A stretch of DNA of 36,759 bases, taken from Muribaculaceae bacterium (GTDB taxonomy: Bacteria; Bacteroidota; Bacteroidia; Bacteroidales; Muribaculaceae). Of this stretch, positions 10,208 to 19,408 are shown in pieces. Every line of letters starts with the position of its first letter. The first letter of the stretch is position 1. The notes below the pieces were generated by a model, which saw only the letters and a list, made by a program, of their open reading frames with translations, did not search any database and was not told the DNA's origin. The stretch spans positions 1-36,759 of the forward strand of contig JAFYNZ010000020.1 in the NCBI GenBank assembly GCA_017547845.1, in the 5' to 3' direction. The translations under genes and the position numbers were made by a program.

Positions 10208-10561
10208 CTATTTACGAAAGAATATCTTCGACAACAATCTCTTCCAAAATGGCTTTTTGCGACTATTACAGAAATGAAGATGTACCCCCTCGCCATGCTT
10301 CTCAAAGAAGAATATATGCTCAGGCATAGCAAAAGCGACATACTTTGTAAACTCCATCACCAACGTCAGACGACGCACAAGTATTCGCCTCAGAGGACTA
10401 TACTCTTCGACATTCTCCACGATAATCACGCCATCGTGAAGCCTCATCGGATGGTAGTCCTTGAGTTTATCTATATAGTATGGCAGATTGAGCTCTGCCG
10501 GGTCCTTGGGTGGATTGTCAAACTTCTCGTATATCTCTTTTATTACATCTTCTGTCACCAT
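10208..10561 (-). CDS. Small protein of unknown function
   Basis: 117 residues starting from the ATG at 10561; the frame also runs to 10576 from a TTG, which I did not choose. I do not recognise the family. The sequence is soluble-looking with no signal peptide or membrane segment. It has a Tyr/Asp/Pro-rich N-terminal half (including NLPYYIDKLKDYHPMRLHDG), a middle EYSPLRRILVRRLTLVMEF and a basic tail (KKPFWKRLLSKIFFRK) that could touch membrane or nucleic acid. Spacing, codon use and the orientation away from neighbouring terminators support a real gene. It is convergent with the pRiA4b-like gene and follows the oxaloacetate/methylmalonyl decarboxylase operon, separated by that operon's terminator. 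Confidence 0.7.
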   Translation of the reverse strand: MVTEDVIKEIYEKFDNPPKDPAELNLPYYIDKLKDYHPMRLHDGVIIVENVEEYSPLRRILVRRLTLVMEFTKYVAFAMPEHIFFFEKHGEGVHLHFCNSRKKPFWKRLLSKIFFRK

Positions 10562-10634
10562 AATATATTCTCTCAATTATTATGTCCGTTTATAGATATA
10601 ACAAGTCAACAGCAAAATTGCTCACCGACCAAGC

Positions 10635-10669
10635 AAAAAAAATGAAGTGACACCCGAAAGCATCACTTC
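10635..10669 (-). terminator. Terminator of the methylmalonyl-CoA decarboxylase operon
   Basis: On the minus strand GAAGTGA (10663-10669) pairs with TCACTTC (10644-10650), followed by ATTTTTTTT. It lies 30 bases after the beta-subunit stop. Confidence 0.9.
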
Positions 10670-10698
10670 ACCTTTATAGGATATCGATCTGAAATCTA

Positions 10699-11871
10699 TT
10701 ATCCGAGGAATGCGAGAAGCACACCGGCAGCCGTAGCCGAACCGATTACACCTGCCACATTTGGACCCATAGCATGCATCAACAAGTAGTTGGTTGGGTC
10801 ATACTCAAGACCAACGTTGTTTGAGATACGAGCAGCCATAGGCACTGCAGATACACCTGCGTTACCGATGAGTGGATTGATCTTGTGATCCTTCTTAAGG
10901 AAGACGTTCATCAACTTCACTGAAAGCACACCTGAAGCAGATGCAATGATGAATGCCATGAAACCGAGTGCGAAGATACCAAGTGTCTTAGGAGTCAAGA
11001 ACTGTGACGCTTGAGTAGAAGCACCCACTGTCATACCGAGAAGGATAGTAACGATATTGGTCAACTCGTTGCTTGCTGTCTTAGCAAGACGTGTTGTCAC
11101 GCCACTTTCGCGAAGCAAGTTACCGAAGAACAACATACCCAACAATGGAAGACCTGATGGCACTACGAAACATGTCAAGATAAGACCCACGATTGGGAAG
11201 ATAATCTTTTCGTTTTGAGTCACCACGCGAGCTGGCTTCATCTTGATGAGGCGTTCCTTCTTAGTAGTGAAGAGACGCATCACAGGTGGTTGGATCACAG
11301 GCACAAGAGCCATGTAAGAGTAAGCCGACACTGCGATTGCACCAAGCATCTCAGGAGCGAGCTTAGATGTCAAGAAGATAGCTGTCGGACCGTCAGCACC
11401 ACCGATGATTGCGATAGCACCGGCTTCAAGAGGTTCGAAACCGATAGCCAATGCCACCATGTAGGCACCGAAGATACCAAACTGTGCACACGCACCGATA
11501 ATCATCAATTTAGGGTTGGCAAGCAATGACGAGAAGTCGGTCATCGCACCGATACCCAAGAAAATCAATGGTGGATACCAGCCGTAGCGAACACCATTAT
11601 AAAGAATATTCAATACCGAACCCTCTTCGTAGATACCGATTTCCATACCTTCTTGGAAAGGAATGTTACCGATAAGCATACCGAAACCGATTGGCACGAG
11701 CAATAATGGTTCGAAATCCTTCTTGATAGCAAGCCAGATGAAGAACATGCCGACAAGAAGCATGACGATGTTACCCCATTCACAGTTGGCGAAACCGGTA
11801 AAGCCCCAGAATGTGTCAATGCTTTGGCTCAAAAAGTCGCTAAAGCTTGAACCTGTCTGATTTAAAATCAT
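10699..11871 (-). CDS. mmdB: Sodium-pumping decarboxylase, beta subunit
   Basis: Integral membrane subunit, 390 residues with about ten hydrophobic segments. It releases CO2 from carboxybiotin and couples this to Na+ export. Family hallmarks are visible: [16 protein letters not shown] (about 158-173), the [13 protein letters not shown] segment and the late [13 protein letters not shown] block. The family serves oxaloacetate, methylmalonyl-CoA and glutaconyl-CoA decarboxylases; neighbouring carboxyltransferase and epimerase genes indicate methylmalonyl-CoA here. Last gene of the operon, 37 bases after the biotin-protein gene. Confidence 0.93.
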   Translation of the reverse strand: MILNQTGSSFSDFLSQSIDTFWGFTGFANCEWGNIVMLLVGMFFIWLAIKKDFEPLLLVPIGFGMLIGNIPFQEGMEIGIYEEGSVLNILYNGVRYGWYPPLIFLGIGAMTDFSSLLANPKLMIIGACAQFGIFGAYMVALAIGFEPLEAGAIAIIGGADGPTAIFLTSKLAPEMLGAIAVSAYSYMALVPVIQPPVMRLFTTKKERLIKMKPARVVTQNEKIIFPIVGLILTCFVVPSGLPLLGMLFFGNLLRESGVTTRLAKTASNELTNIVTILLGMTVGASTQASQFLTPKTLGIFALGFMAFIIASASGVLSVKLMNVFLKKDHKINPLIGNAGVSAVPMAARISNNVGLEYDPTNYLLMHAMGPNVAGVIGSATAAGVLLAFLG

Positions 11872-11908
11872 AAAACAATCTTTTTAATGCCTTAAAATCA
11901 AACTAATA

Positions 11909-12358
11909 TTATTCGATAATCATGATGTCAGCACCTTCGAGCACTGAGTCACCTACACCAACGAGGATTTGCTTCACTGTACCACCCTTTTGAGTGTGTA
12001 CGTCGTTTTCCATCTTCATAGCTTCAAGCACGCATACTGTGTCACCTGCGTTAACAGTGTCACCTACGTTCACACGGAAGCTCATGATTGTGCCTGGAAG
12101 CGGACTCTTAACAGCGCTTGCTGAACCTGCAGCAGCAGCAGGCTTAGCGATAACCTTTTCGCCTGACTCTGTGCGTGGAGCAGCCGCAGGACGCTTAGCT
12201 TGCTCAGCTACGACCTTAGCCACCTTAGGAGCAGCAGCCTTGTCCATTTCGACAGTGTAAGCTGTACCGTTTACTTCAACGTTAACCTTGTCGCCGTTGA
12301 CATCGCCCACAGCAACTGTGTAATTCATACCGTTGATTTTATACTTGTATTCTTTCAT
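11909..12358 (-). CDS. mmdC: Biotin carboxyl carrier subunit of methylmalonyl-CoA decarboxylase
   Basis: 149 residues. The C-terminal biotinyl domain (about 80-149) contains the biotin attachment motif EAMKMEND with Lys115. An Ala/Pro/Lys-rich flexible linker lies at about 40-82, as usual for the swinging arm that shuttles carboxybiotin between carboxyltransferase and membrane beta subunit. The N-terminal ~38 residues form a small beta-rich domain also seen in OadA-type proteins. It is placed between the gamma-like and beta subunits in the operon. Confidence 0.95.
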   Translation of the reverse strand: MKEYKYKINGMNYTVAVGDVNGDKVNVEVNGTAYTVEMDKAAAPKVAKVVAEQAKRPAAAPRTESGEKVIAKPAAAAGSASAVKSPLPGTIMSFRVNVGDTVNAGDTVCVLEAMKMENDVHTQKGGTVKQILVGVGDSVLEGADIMIIE

Positions 12359-12387
12359 CTCTTATTTAATTGAAACTGTGTTTAGAA

Positions 12388-12960
12388 TTATTTTTTATTT
12401 ACTTGAGGGATCTCACGCATGTTGTAGATCTTAGAGTTCCATGGAGAGTAAGCTCTCTTCATGCGCTTGATAGTGAGCACTGTGTCTTCAGCATCGTGAG
12501 CATCGAAGTGCTGAGCGAGAGCCATAGCGATAGCTGCAATCACTTCGCCTGAGTCAGCCTCTTCAGAAGAAGCGTCTGAATTAGAAAGACCCTTAGCTTC
12601 GAGTTTTTTCTTCTTTTGTGAGCGAGAAGACATCTTGCCGAACACCAAGAAAAGGAGGAACAACACCACCAACGCAAGCACTACGATGACCATAGCCATG
12701 ATAGTGATTGTAAATCCGTGAGGGTCGTTTGCCTTGATGTTTTCCACCTTCTGAGCCTGATTCATCACGCCGGTAGCAGCTTCAGCTTCGACAGCCTCTT
12801 CTACTTCAGCGATTTCAGCGACTTCAGCGACTTCAGCAGCTTCGACCACCTTAGTAGCAGCCACAGCTGTATCAGCGTTCGCGTCCAACGATGGGTTGGC
12901 ATAACCCATCGTCACGACTGCGAAACACATCGTCAAAGCAATTATAAATTTTTTCAACAT
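12388..12960 (-). CDS. mmdD: OadG-like gamma/delta subunit of the sodium pump
   Basis: 190 residues. It has an N-terminal signal-like segment (KFIIALTMCFAVVTMGYA), then a low-complexity Ala/Glu/Val stretch (about 30-65; repeated EVAE-type units), one strong membrane helix at about 84-108 (FTITIMAMVIVVLALVVLFLL) and a charged cytoplasmic tail containing IAAIAMALAQHFD. This is the OadG/MmdD arrangement: a membrane helix that holds the complex together. OadG proteins are often near 80 residues, so the extended, apparently exported N terminus is unusual, though long forms are known in Bacteroidetes. Gap to the carboxyltransferase gene is 26 bases. Confidence 0.85.
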   Translation of the reverse strand: MLKKFIIALTMCFAVVTMGYANPSLDANADTAVAATKVVEAAEVAEVAEIAEVEEAVEAEAATGVMNQAQKVENIKANDPHGFTITIMAMVIVVLALVVLFLLFLVFGKMSSRSQKKKKLEAKGLSNSDASSEEADSGEVIAAIAMALAQHFDAHDAEDTVLTIKRMKRAYSPWNSKIYNMREIPQVNKK

Positions 12961-12986
12961 TGTATTTACTTTGTTACGCGTGAATA

Positions 12987-14540
12987 TTACAAAGGAATGT
13001 TACCGTGCTTCTTAGCAGGGTTAGTGAGCTTCTTAGTAGCGAGCATTTGCAATGCACGGATTATACGGAAACGAGTATTGCGTGGTTCGATAACGTCATC
13101 GATGTAGCCATACTTAGCTGCATTGTATGGGTTAGCAAACAAATTGGTGTATTCGTCTTCCTTTTCTTTTCTCACTGCAGCAGGGTCAGTAGCTTCCTTC
13201 ATTTCCTTAGCATAGAGTACGCTTACCGCACCTTCTGCACCCATTACTGCGATTTCAGCAGTTGGCCATGCGTAGTTCATGTCACCACGGAGTTGCTTAC
13301 AGCTCATCACGATGTGGCTACCACCGTAGCTCTTACGCAATGTCACAGTCACTTTAGGCACTGTAGCTTCGCCATAAGCGTAGAGAAGCTTCGCACCGTG
13401 GAGGATAACACCATTGTATTCTTGACCTGTACCAGGGAGGAAGCCAGGAACGTCTACCAATGTCACCAAAGGAATGTTGAATGCGTCGCAGAAACGAACG
13501 AAACGAGCACCCTTACGAGAAGCATTTGAGTCAAGCACACCTGCCAATACCTTAGGCTGGTTGGCAACGATACCTACTGACTGACCATTCATGCGAGCGA
13601 AACCTACGATGATGTTCTTAGCATAGTCCTTTTGAACTTCGAGGAACTCACCATTGTCAACGATAGAAGCGATCACTTCATACATGTCGTAAGAACGCTT
13701 AGCGCTATCAGGAATGATTTCGTTGAGCTTGTCTTCGAGACGGTCGATTGGGTCGTTGCATGGTTGAAGTGGAGTTTCTTCGAGGTTATTTTGTGGGATA
13801 TAGCTCATGAGCTTGCGGATCAAAGCGATAGCTTCTTCACCATCTTCAGCAGCGAAGTGAGTTACGCCTGACTTAGTAGAGTGAACTGTAGCACCACCGA
13901 GTTGCTCTTGAGTCACATCTTCACCTGTCACAGTCTTCACTACAGCAGGACCTGTGAGGAACATGTAAGAGATACCCTTAGTCATGATAGTGAAGTCGGT
14001 CAAAGCAGGGCTATATACAGCACCACCGGCGCAAGGACCGAGGATAGCAGAAATCTGTGGCACAACACCTGAAGCGAGGATATTGCGTTGGAAGATTTCA
14101 GCGTAACCACCGAGTGCGTTGATACCTTCTTGGATACGAGCACCACCTGAGTCGTTAAGACCGATGATAGGAGCACCCATCTTCATTGCGAGGTCCATAA
14201 CCTTGCAAATCTTTTGAGCCACAGTTTCAGAAAGCGAACCGGCGCTCACTGTGAAGTCTTGTGCGAATACATACACCAAACGACCTTCGATTGTACCGTA
14301 ACCTGTCACAACACCATCACCAAGATAGTGCTTCTTGTCCATACCGAAGTTTGTGCAACGGTGAGTCACAAACATATCGAGTTCTTCAAACGAACCTTCG
14401 TCAAGAAGTTGTGCGATTCTTTCGCGAGCAGTGTATTTACCACGTTCGTGTTGCTTCTGGATAGCCTTTTCGCCACCACCGATACGAGCTTCAGCGCGTT
14501 TGTTGATAAGCTCTTGAATTTTATCAAGTTGTTTGCTCAT
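12987..14540 (-). CDS. mmdA: Methylmalonyl-CoA decarboxylase, carboxyltransferase subunit
   Basis: 517 residues, normal for acyl-CoA carboxyltransferases. It moves the carboxyl group from methylmalonyl-CoA to biotin. The two crotonase-like halves are present; the N half has [19 protein letters not shown] and the oxyanion glycines in [18 protein letters not shown], and the C half has [19 protein letters not shown] and the [14 protein letters not shown] block. Propionyl-CoA carboxylase beta subunits look alike, but the absence of a biotin carboxylase gene and the presence of Na+ pump subunits downstream argue for the decarboxylase direction. Starts 36 bases after mce. Confidence 0.94.
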   Translation of the reverse strand: MSKQLDKIQELINKRAEARIGGGEKAIQKQHERGKYTARERIAQLLDEGSFEELDMFVTHRCTNFGMDKKHYLGDGVVTGYGTIEGRLVYVFAQDFTVSAGSLSETVAQKICKVMDLAMKMGAPIIGLNDSGGARIQEGINALGGYAEIFQRNILASGVVPQISAILGPCAGGAVYSPALTDFTIMTKGISYMFLTGPAVVKTVTGEDVTQEQLGGATVHSTKSGVTHFAAEDGEEAIALIRKLMSYIPQNNLEETPLQPCNDPIDRLEDKLNEIIPDSAKRSYDMYEVIASIVDNGEFLEVQKDYAKNIIVGFARMNGQSVGIVANQPKVLAGVLDSNASRKGARFVRFCDAFNIPLVTLVDVPGFLPGTGQEYNGVILHGAKLLYAYGEATVPKVTVTLRKSYGGSHIVMSCKQLRGDMNYAWPTAEIAVMGAEGAVSVLYAKEMKEATDPAAVRKEKEDEYTNLFANPYNAAKYGYIDDVIEPRNTRFRIIRALQMLATKKLTNPAKKHGNIPL

Positions 14541-14576
14541 TGTGTTTTTATTTCTTTGAGTGTTAGTAATTTCTGA

Positions 14577-14996
14577 TTATTTGTTTGGATCTTCACAGAG
14601 TTCTGTCAACACTGCTTGAGTGCACTTAGGGTGAAGGAATGCGATCTTAAGACCATCAGCACCATTACGTGGAGCCTTGTCGATCACTTGAACACCCTTT
14701 TCTTGTGCTTCAGCCAATGCTTCTGCAACGCCATCTTCTACTGCGAATGCCATGTGGTGCATACCACCCTTGCCACCATTCTTTTCGATGAACTTAGCGA
14801 TTGTGCTGTCTTCTGATGTTGCTTCGAGAAGCTCAATCTTAGTGTCACCTACTTTGAAGAAAGCTGTTGTCACCTTTTGGTCAGCTACCACTTCTGTCTT
14901 GTAGCACTTGAGACCCAATACTTCTTCATAATACTTGATAGCTTCTGCCAAGTTTGGCACTGCTATACCAATGTGTTCTACGTGTGAAATCTTCAT
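14577..14996 (-). CDS. mce: Methylmalonyl-CoA epimerase
   Basis: 139 residues, a vicinal-oxygen-chelate fold enzyme that interconverts (R)- and (S)-methylmalonyl-CoA. The metal ligands are visible: His7-area block HIEH-like (SHVEHIGIAVPNL), Glu in the TKIELLEAT strand, and His in GGMHHMAFAV, with a late Glu in VLTEL. First gene of the operon mce-mmdA-mmdD-mmdC-mmdB, which converts the mutase product to propionyl-CoA plus CO2 and pumps Na+; in Bacteroidales this is the succinate-to-propionate route. Confidence 0.95.
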   Translation of the reverse strand: MKISHVEHIGIAVPNLAEAIKYYEEVLGLKCYKTEVVADQKVTTAFFKVGDTKIELLEATSEDSTIAKFIEKNGGKGGMHHMAFAVEDGVAEALAEAQEKGVQVIDKAPRNGADGLKIAFLHPKCTQAVLTELCEDPNK

Positions 14997-15089
14997 TTCT
15001 ATTACTGTTTTTAAAGTTAATAATATTCTAAAATTTACGAATTAAGACAACACAGATTTACAAAATACCATATTCCCTCTAATTCACTG

Positions 15090-15097
15090 CAAATATA
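15090..15097 (-). promoter_or_regulatory. Possible -7 box of the mce-mmd operon
   Basis: The minus strand reads TATATTTG, a TAnnTTTG match, leaving a leader of about 85 bases before mce. No good -33 element is visible. Confidence 0.45.
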
Positions 15098-15260
15098 CTA
15101 ATTATTCAGCATATGGCGACATCTTTTTTAGAGATTTTTTACAAAACAAATCGCTTTTTGAAACGTTGTATCAATATTGCCACCAAACCCGATGGTTTGA
15201 CAACAGCAAAACATAGTTTTAATACATAATATTTATTAACAAAAGACCGAATATCATAAC

Positions 15261-15584
15261 ATGGAGTTTTTGACCGAATATCGCATCGCAGGACTTGTCA
15301 TCGGAGTCTGCACGTTTCTCATCATCGGAGTGTTTCACCCATTGGTTATCAAGGGCGAGTACTACTTTGGCACTAAGTGCAAATGGTGGTTTCTTGCAGC
15401 CGGAATTATAGGTGTAATCGCCTCAGTATTAGTGGCCGACATCTTCTACTCTTCGCTTATCGGAGTCTTTGCTTTCTCAAGTTTCTGGAGCATCAAGGAG
15501 GTCGAGGATCAGCAAGAGCGCGTTCGCAAAGGATGGTTCCCTCGCAATCCTCGACGCACCTATCCATGGGATAACAAACAATAA
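15261..15584 (+). CDS. DUF4491 family membrane protein
   Basis: 107 residues with three hydrophobic segments (about 10-28, 43-60 and 63-76). The pattern GLVIGVCTFLIIGVFHPLVIKGEYYFG near the N terminus and GWFPRNPRR near the C terminus match what I recall of the DUF4491 family, which is widespread in Bacteroidetes and of unknown role. Inner-membrane location is inferred. It stands alone, divergent from the mce operon and convergent with the DUF3127 gene. Confidence 0.8.
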   Translation: MEFLTEYRIAGLVIGVCTFLIIGVFHPLVIKGEYYFGTKCKWWFLAAGIIGVIASVLVADIFYSSLIGVFAFSSFWSIKEVEDQQERVRKGWFPRNPRRTYPWDNKQ

Positions 15585-15675
15585 GAGTGAACCCCTCTTC
15601 GGCATCCACTCTCTATATTTTTATAAACTTATAGCGTCGTATCTAATCCATACGGCGCTAATTTTTCATCTTAGC

Positions 15676-16074
15676 TTAGAAAGGAAGGTCATCGCTTTCG
15701 TCGCCTGCAGGAGCATCAAACGCAGGTGTTGCCATCGAAGCAGCCGGAGCGACAGATGCATAAGGAGCCTGAGGCTCAGCTGAAGACATAGGAGCAGCAG
15801 TAGCAGCACCTGCCTTATCAGCCTTCCATGCGCGTACGTCAGTATACCAGCGACCATTGAATTCGCGACTTTCGAGATCGAAGCTTACAGTCACTTCGTC
15901 ACCGATAGCGAGCTTGTATTGGTCGACACGGTCGCCAAAGAAGTCAAACTTCACTTTCTTTGGATACATATCTTGAGTTTCAAGTACATATTCCTGTTTC
16001 TTCCAAGCATTGCCGGCTTTAGAAGTGCCTTGTTGCAAATCCAACACTTGGATAATCTTTCCTGAAATTTCCAT
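15676..16074 (-). CDS. DUF3127 protein with SSB-like C-terminal tip
   Basis: 132 residues. The N-terminal domain (1 to about 88; EISGKIIQVLDLQ, GNAWKKQEYVLET, GDEVTVSFDLESREFNGRWYTDVRAW) fits DUF3127, a Bacteroidetes family with beta-barrel-like sequence. It is followed by an Ala/Pro-rich linker (about 89-122) and ends in the acidic tail DESDDLPF. That layout, and the last five residues DDLPF, mirror bacterial single-stranded DNA-binding protein, whose C-terminal tip recruits repair and replication enzymes. A role on single-stranded nucleic acid is inference. It has its own canonical promoter and is not obviously in an operon. Confidence 0.85.
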   Translation of the reverse strand: MEISGKIIQVLDLQQGTSKAGNAWKKQEYVLETQDMYPKKVKFDFFGDRVDQYKLAIGDEVTVSFDLESREFNGRWYTDVRAWKADKAGAATAAPMSSAEPQAPYASVAPAASMATPAFDAPAGDESDDLPF

Positions 16075-16112
16075 ATTCTTATCTTATTTATTTGATTCTA
16101 AAAATCTTGATA

Positions 16113-16144
16113 CAAAGTTACACATTACGGCTCGAATATCCAAA
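16113..16144 (-). promoter_or_regulatory. Canonical promoter of the DUF3127 gene
   Basis: On the minus strand TTTG (16141-16144), 20-bp spacer, TAACTTTG (16113-16120). Perfect match to the Bacteroidetes consensus. Confidence 0.8.
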
Positions 16145-16237
16145 TTTTAGCCGTCTTCAATTTCATCGGGAAGCCTCTATTAATTCGCAAATCGCTATGA
16201 ATCAATCCTTAGAAGCCTCCATCTTCTGTCGCTTCTT

Positions 16238-17350
16238 TTATTCCGACTTGCGATAGTCGCGCCACTTATTCATCAGTTCCACCATGTCAGCCGGTATAGG
16301 CGTATCAAAATCAAGCTGCTGACCAGTGCGTGGATGCACAAATCCGAGTGTCTTCGCATGCAATGCCTGACGAGGGCAGATGGCAAAACAGTTGTCGACA
16401 AACTGTCGATACTTGGCAAACGTTGTACCCTTGAGTATCTGATCGCCTCCATAGCGTGCATCGTTGAACAATGGATGCCCCGTGTGACGCATATGAACAC
16501 GAATCTGGTGAGTACGACCTGTCTCCAATACACATTTCACCACCGATACATAGCCAAACGACTCAAGCACCTCGTAGTGTGTCACAGCATGTTTTCCTAT
16601 CGTAGGGTCGTCAAACACTGCCATCTGCAACTTATTTTTCGGATTGCGAGCAATATTGCCTATGATTGTACCCGATGGCGATTCGAAATCCCCCCACACC
16701 ACCGCGACATATTGTCGCTTGGTAGTTTTGTTGAAGAACTGTAGTCCCAAGTGTGTCTTGGCTTCCGGAGTCTTTGCCACTACAAGCAAGCCCGATGTAT
16801 CCTTATCGATACGGTGCACAAGACCAAGACGAGGGTCGTTGACATCATAATCGGGATTATCCTTGAAATGATAAGCCAAAGCGTTGACGAGCGTGCCGTG
16901 ATAATTGCCATGACCGGGGTGCACGACCAGTCCGGCGGGCTTATTGACTACCAACACATCTGCATCTTCATAGACGATATCGAGCGGAATATCCTCGGGG
17001 ATAATCTCCAATTCGTAGCGAGGTCGGTCCATCACGATGCTAACCACATCGCCGGGCTTCACCTTATAGCTTGACTTGACAGCTACGCCATTGACGATGA
17101 TACAGCCCGCATCGGCAGCCTGTTGGATACGATTGCGCGATGTCTTCTCCATACGAGCGACAAGGAATTTGTCGACACGCAATAGTGCCTGACCCTTATC
17201 GGCCGAGAATCTGAAATGCTCATACATTTCACGACCATCTTCGGTCGTAAACATCGACTCTGACTCGACCTCCTCCCCTACTTGTGGAGCAAAGTCTACC
17301 ATCTCATCGTCACTCATATCCACCGCAAAATTCTCGTTCATATCCATCAT
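16238..17350 (-). CDS. rluD: RluD-type 23S rRNA pseudouridine synthase
   Basis: 370 residues. An S4 RNA-binding domain lies at about 57-118 (RVDKFLVARM...ADAGCIIVNG) and the RluA/RluD catalytic domain after about 125, with the catalytic Asp172 in GLVHRIDKDTSGLLV and the GRTHQIRVHM block. RluD modifies helix 69 of 23S rRNA; the precise target here is inferred from the S4-plus-RluA layout. The N-terminal ~40 acidic residues are an extension. The start is only 5 bases after the PASTA gene stop, so the two are likely co-translated. Other in-frame ATGs lie 3 and 9 bases downstream. Confidence 0.92.
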   Translation of the reverse strand: MMDMNENFAVDMSDDEMVDFAPQVGEEVESESMFTTEDGREMYEHFRFSADKGQALLRVDKFLVARMEKTSRNRIQQAADAGCIIVNGVAVKSSYKVKPGDVVSIVMDRPRYELEIIPEDIPLDIVYEDADVLVVNKPAGLVVHPGHGNYHGTLVNALAYHFKDNPDYDVNDPRLGLVHRIDKDTSGLLVVAKTPEAKTHLGLQFFNKTTKRQYVAVVWGDFESPSGTIIGNIARNPKNKLQMAVFDDPTIGKHAVTHYEVLESFGYVSVVKCVLETGRTHQIRVHMRHTGHPLFNDARYGGDQILKGTTFAKYRQFVDNCFAICPRQALHAKTLGFVHPRTGQQLDFDTPIPADMVELMNKWRDYRKSE

Positions 17351-17355
17351 TGGTG

Positions 17356-18069
17356 TTATTCCATCAAGCTATTGCCTTCTTCTTCCACTACCTCTTCCAC
17401 AGGCTCTTCTGTCGACACCGGCTCTTCTGTCGGCTCGGAATACTCAGTCGGATATTCTCCGGCATAGTCATCGACAGTTTCGACGCCAAACTCTACGTTA
17501 AGCAACGAGTCTGTCAACTGACCCACTCTGCCATCGCTCACTTCAAGCACTATTACAGAGCTGACCGGAACACGCTGACCGGGACGCAATTTCTTGCCAT
17601 CGACTCTGACCGACTGAATCAAATTCTCATGCTTGCCAAGACGATAGACCACCTTGATGTTCTTATCCTTGAAGCCGAGACCTTGAAGCATAGCCTTACC
17701 TTGACGTAGCGAGATGCCCTCAATATTATTGATTGCCACCTGCTTAGCATTGACTGCGTTGATAACCAGATAGACCGTGCGACCCGGCTTCACCTTGGAA
17801 TTAGCCGTAGGATTCTGCTCTAACACATAGCCCGGACGCAAATCGTCTCTGAACACCGAGTCGCTGATTTCAACCTTGAACCCCTCAGCGTGCAACTGAT
17901 CTATCGCACTGCTATAACTCATTTTTTCCACAGAAGGCACAACACTATATTCGCCGTGCTTGGTGAAAATAGCCAGACTGAAATTAGCAATTAAAATACC
18001 TAATATTGCCACCAAAATGATGATGACAAGATTGACCAATATAGGATACTTGCGTAGCAAAGATGACAT
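17356..18069 (-). CDS. Membrane-anchored PASTA-domain protein
   Basis: 237 residues. One N-terminal membrane segment (about 11-35, LVNLVIIILVAILGILIANF) is followed by two clear PASTA repeats (about 41-110 and 111-180: VPSVEKMSYSSAIDQL and NIEGISLRQGKAMLQGLGF) and an acidic Pro/Thr/Glu tail. PASTA domains bind peptidoglycan fragments or act as spacers; in many phyla they are attached to Ser/Thr kinases, but no kinase domain exists here. Extracytoplasmic location is inferred. First gene of a pair with rluD, a neighbourhood I recall in Bacteroidetes. Confidence 0.9.
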   Translation of the reverse strand: MSSLLRKYPILVNLVIIILVAILGILIANFSLAIFTKHGEYSVVPSVEKMSYSSAIDQLHAEGFKVEISDSVFRDDLRPGYVLEQNPTANSKVKPGRTVYLVINAVNAKQVAINNIEGISLRQGKAMLQGLGFKDKNIKVVYRLGKHENLIQSVRVDGKKLRPGQRVPVSSVIVLEVSDGRVGQLTDSLLNVEFGVETVDDYAGEYPTEYSEPTEEPVSTEEPVEEVVEEEGNSLME

Positions 18070-18183
18070 AATTTCTTACTGATTTAATGGTAAATTTTAT
18101 CCTTTAAACTCCATAATTTGTTTTCAGGGTGTAAAGTTAGTTAAAAAAATACTAAATCGGGCAGATTTTAGGAATATTTTTAT

Positions 18184-18191
18184 TAACTTTG
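18184..18191 (+). promoter_or_regulatory. -7 box of bamD
   Basis: TAACTTTG, 22 bases before the bamD ATG. A related minus-strand box TAACTTTA for the divergent PASTA gene is at 18132-18139. Neither has a good -33 TTTG. Confidence 0.6.
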
Positions 18192-18213
18192 CATTCCAAA
18201 AGCAAAATCGAAT

Positions 18214-19014
18214 ATGCGCAAATACTTTCACATATTTTTATTGGCTCTTGCTCTATGCAGTTGCGGCGAATATAATCGTGCTCTCAAGAGCAAAGATGTC
18301 GACTATAAATTCGAATATGCCAAACGCGCATTCGAAGAGGGCAAATATGCGCAAGCATCATCTATCCTCACCGATGTCATCACCCCTTTAAAGGGTGGTC
18401 CGAAGGGTGAAGAAGCTCTCTATCTGCTTGCAATGAGCTATTTCGAAAGCAAAGACTATCTCAACTCGGGCTTGTATTTCAAGACCTACTACAATCGTTA
18501 CCCTAAAGGCCAATACGCTGAGCTTGCTCGTTACTATTGCGGTTATGGCTATTACATCGATTCACCTGATCCTCAGCTCGACCAGACAGAGACTCTCAAG
18601 GCTATCGAAGAGCTTCAGGGATTTCTCGATCACTACCCTAAGAGCGACAAGGTGACCATCGCACAAAATGCCATCTTTGAACTCCAAGACAAGTTGACAC
18701 TCAAAGAGCTTCAGAGTGCACAACTCTACTACAATCTTGGCACCTACATGGGCAACAACTATCAGAGCGCAATCATCGTTGCTCAAAATGCACTCAAGAC
18801 CTACCCCTACACAAAATATCGTGAGCAACTCGAAATGTTGATTCTCAAGTCACGTTTCCAAGAAGCTCAAGAAAGTGTCGAAGAACGCAAAGAAGAACGC
18901 TTCCGCGAAGTGATTGATGAGTACTACTCATTCATCAACAACTATCCCGACACCCACAATCGCAAAGAGGCCGACAATATCCTTAAGATTGCTCGCCGAT
19001 ACGTCAAAGAATAA
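18214..19014 (+). CDS. bamD: Outer-membrane assembly lipoprotein BamD
   Basis: 266 residues. Lipoprotein signal with lipobox Leu-Cys-Ser-Cys17 (LALCSCG), then tetratricopeptide-like helices: YEFAKRAFEEGKYAQA-type repeats (about 30-65, 65-105, 105-160, 165-205, 220-260). BamD anchors in the inner leaflet of the outer membrane and with BamA inserts beta-barrel proteins. The C-terminal half (QSAIIVAQNALKTYPYTKYREQLEML) is typical of Bacteroidetes BamD. rpoZ follows by 32 bases on the same strand, a pairing I recall in this phylum. Confidence 0.92.
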   Translation: MRKYFHIFLLALALCSCGEYNRALKSKDVDYKFEYAKRAFEEGKYAQASSILTDVITPLKGGPKGEEALYLLAMSYFESKDYLNSGLYFKTYYNRYPKGQYAELARYYCGYGYYIDSPDPQLDQTETLKAIEELQGFLDHYPKSDKVTIAQNAIFELQDKLTLKELQSAQLYYNLGTYMGNNYQSAIIVAQNALKTYPYTKYREQLEMLILKSRFQEAQESVEERKEERFREVIDEYYSFINNYPDTHNRKEADNILKIARRYVKE

Positions 19015-19046
19015 TCGTGAAATAAATAAAACTATCATAATATATT

Positions 19047-19382
19047 ATGGATTACAAGAGAACAAATGCTCCGTTAAACACAGTCACTCGTGACATGATG
19101 GCTATGGCTGAACCGACAGGCAACGTCTATGAGACTGTCTGCATCATCGGCAAACGCGCTAACCAAATCGCTGTAGAGATGAAGAAAGACCTCGAAAAGA
19201 AGCTCCAAGAATTCGCATCTTCCGACAACATGGAAGAAGTGAGCGAAAACCGTGAGCAAATCGAGATCTCTCGCTTCTACGAAAAGCTCCCAAAGCCAAC
19301 TTTGATCGCTGCTCAAGAGTACATCGAAGGCAAGCTCTACTTCAGCAATCCTGCTAAAGAACGCGATCGTCTCGCTGACTAA
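19047..19382 (+). CDS. rpoZ: RNA polymerase omega (Rpb6-type) subunit
   Basis: 111 residues. The block TGNVYETVCIIGKRANQIAVEMKKDLEKKLQEF (about 24-57) corresponds to the conserved omega/Rpb6 core that clamps the beta-prime C terminus. The late segment PTLIAAQEYIEGKLYFSNP is characteristic of the Bacteroidetes form. It follows bamD and is closed by a strong terminator. Confidence 0.9.
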   Translation: MDYKRTNAPLNTVTRDMMAMAEPTGNVYETVCIIGKRANQIAVEMKKDLEKKLQEFASSDNMEEVSENREQIEISRFYEKLPKPTLIAAQEYIEGKLYFSNPAKERDRLAD

Positions 19383-19408
19383 TCAACAACGACACAGACA
19401 AAAAGATT

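Noticed and set aside
12987-14540. Carboxyltransferase as the beta subunit of propionyl-CoA carboxylase.
   Set aside because: No biotin carboxylase gene is present, whereas gamma-like, biotin-carrier and sodium-pump beta subunits follow in the same operon.
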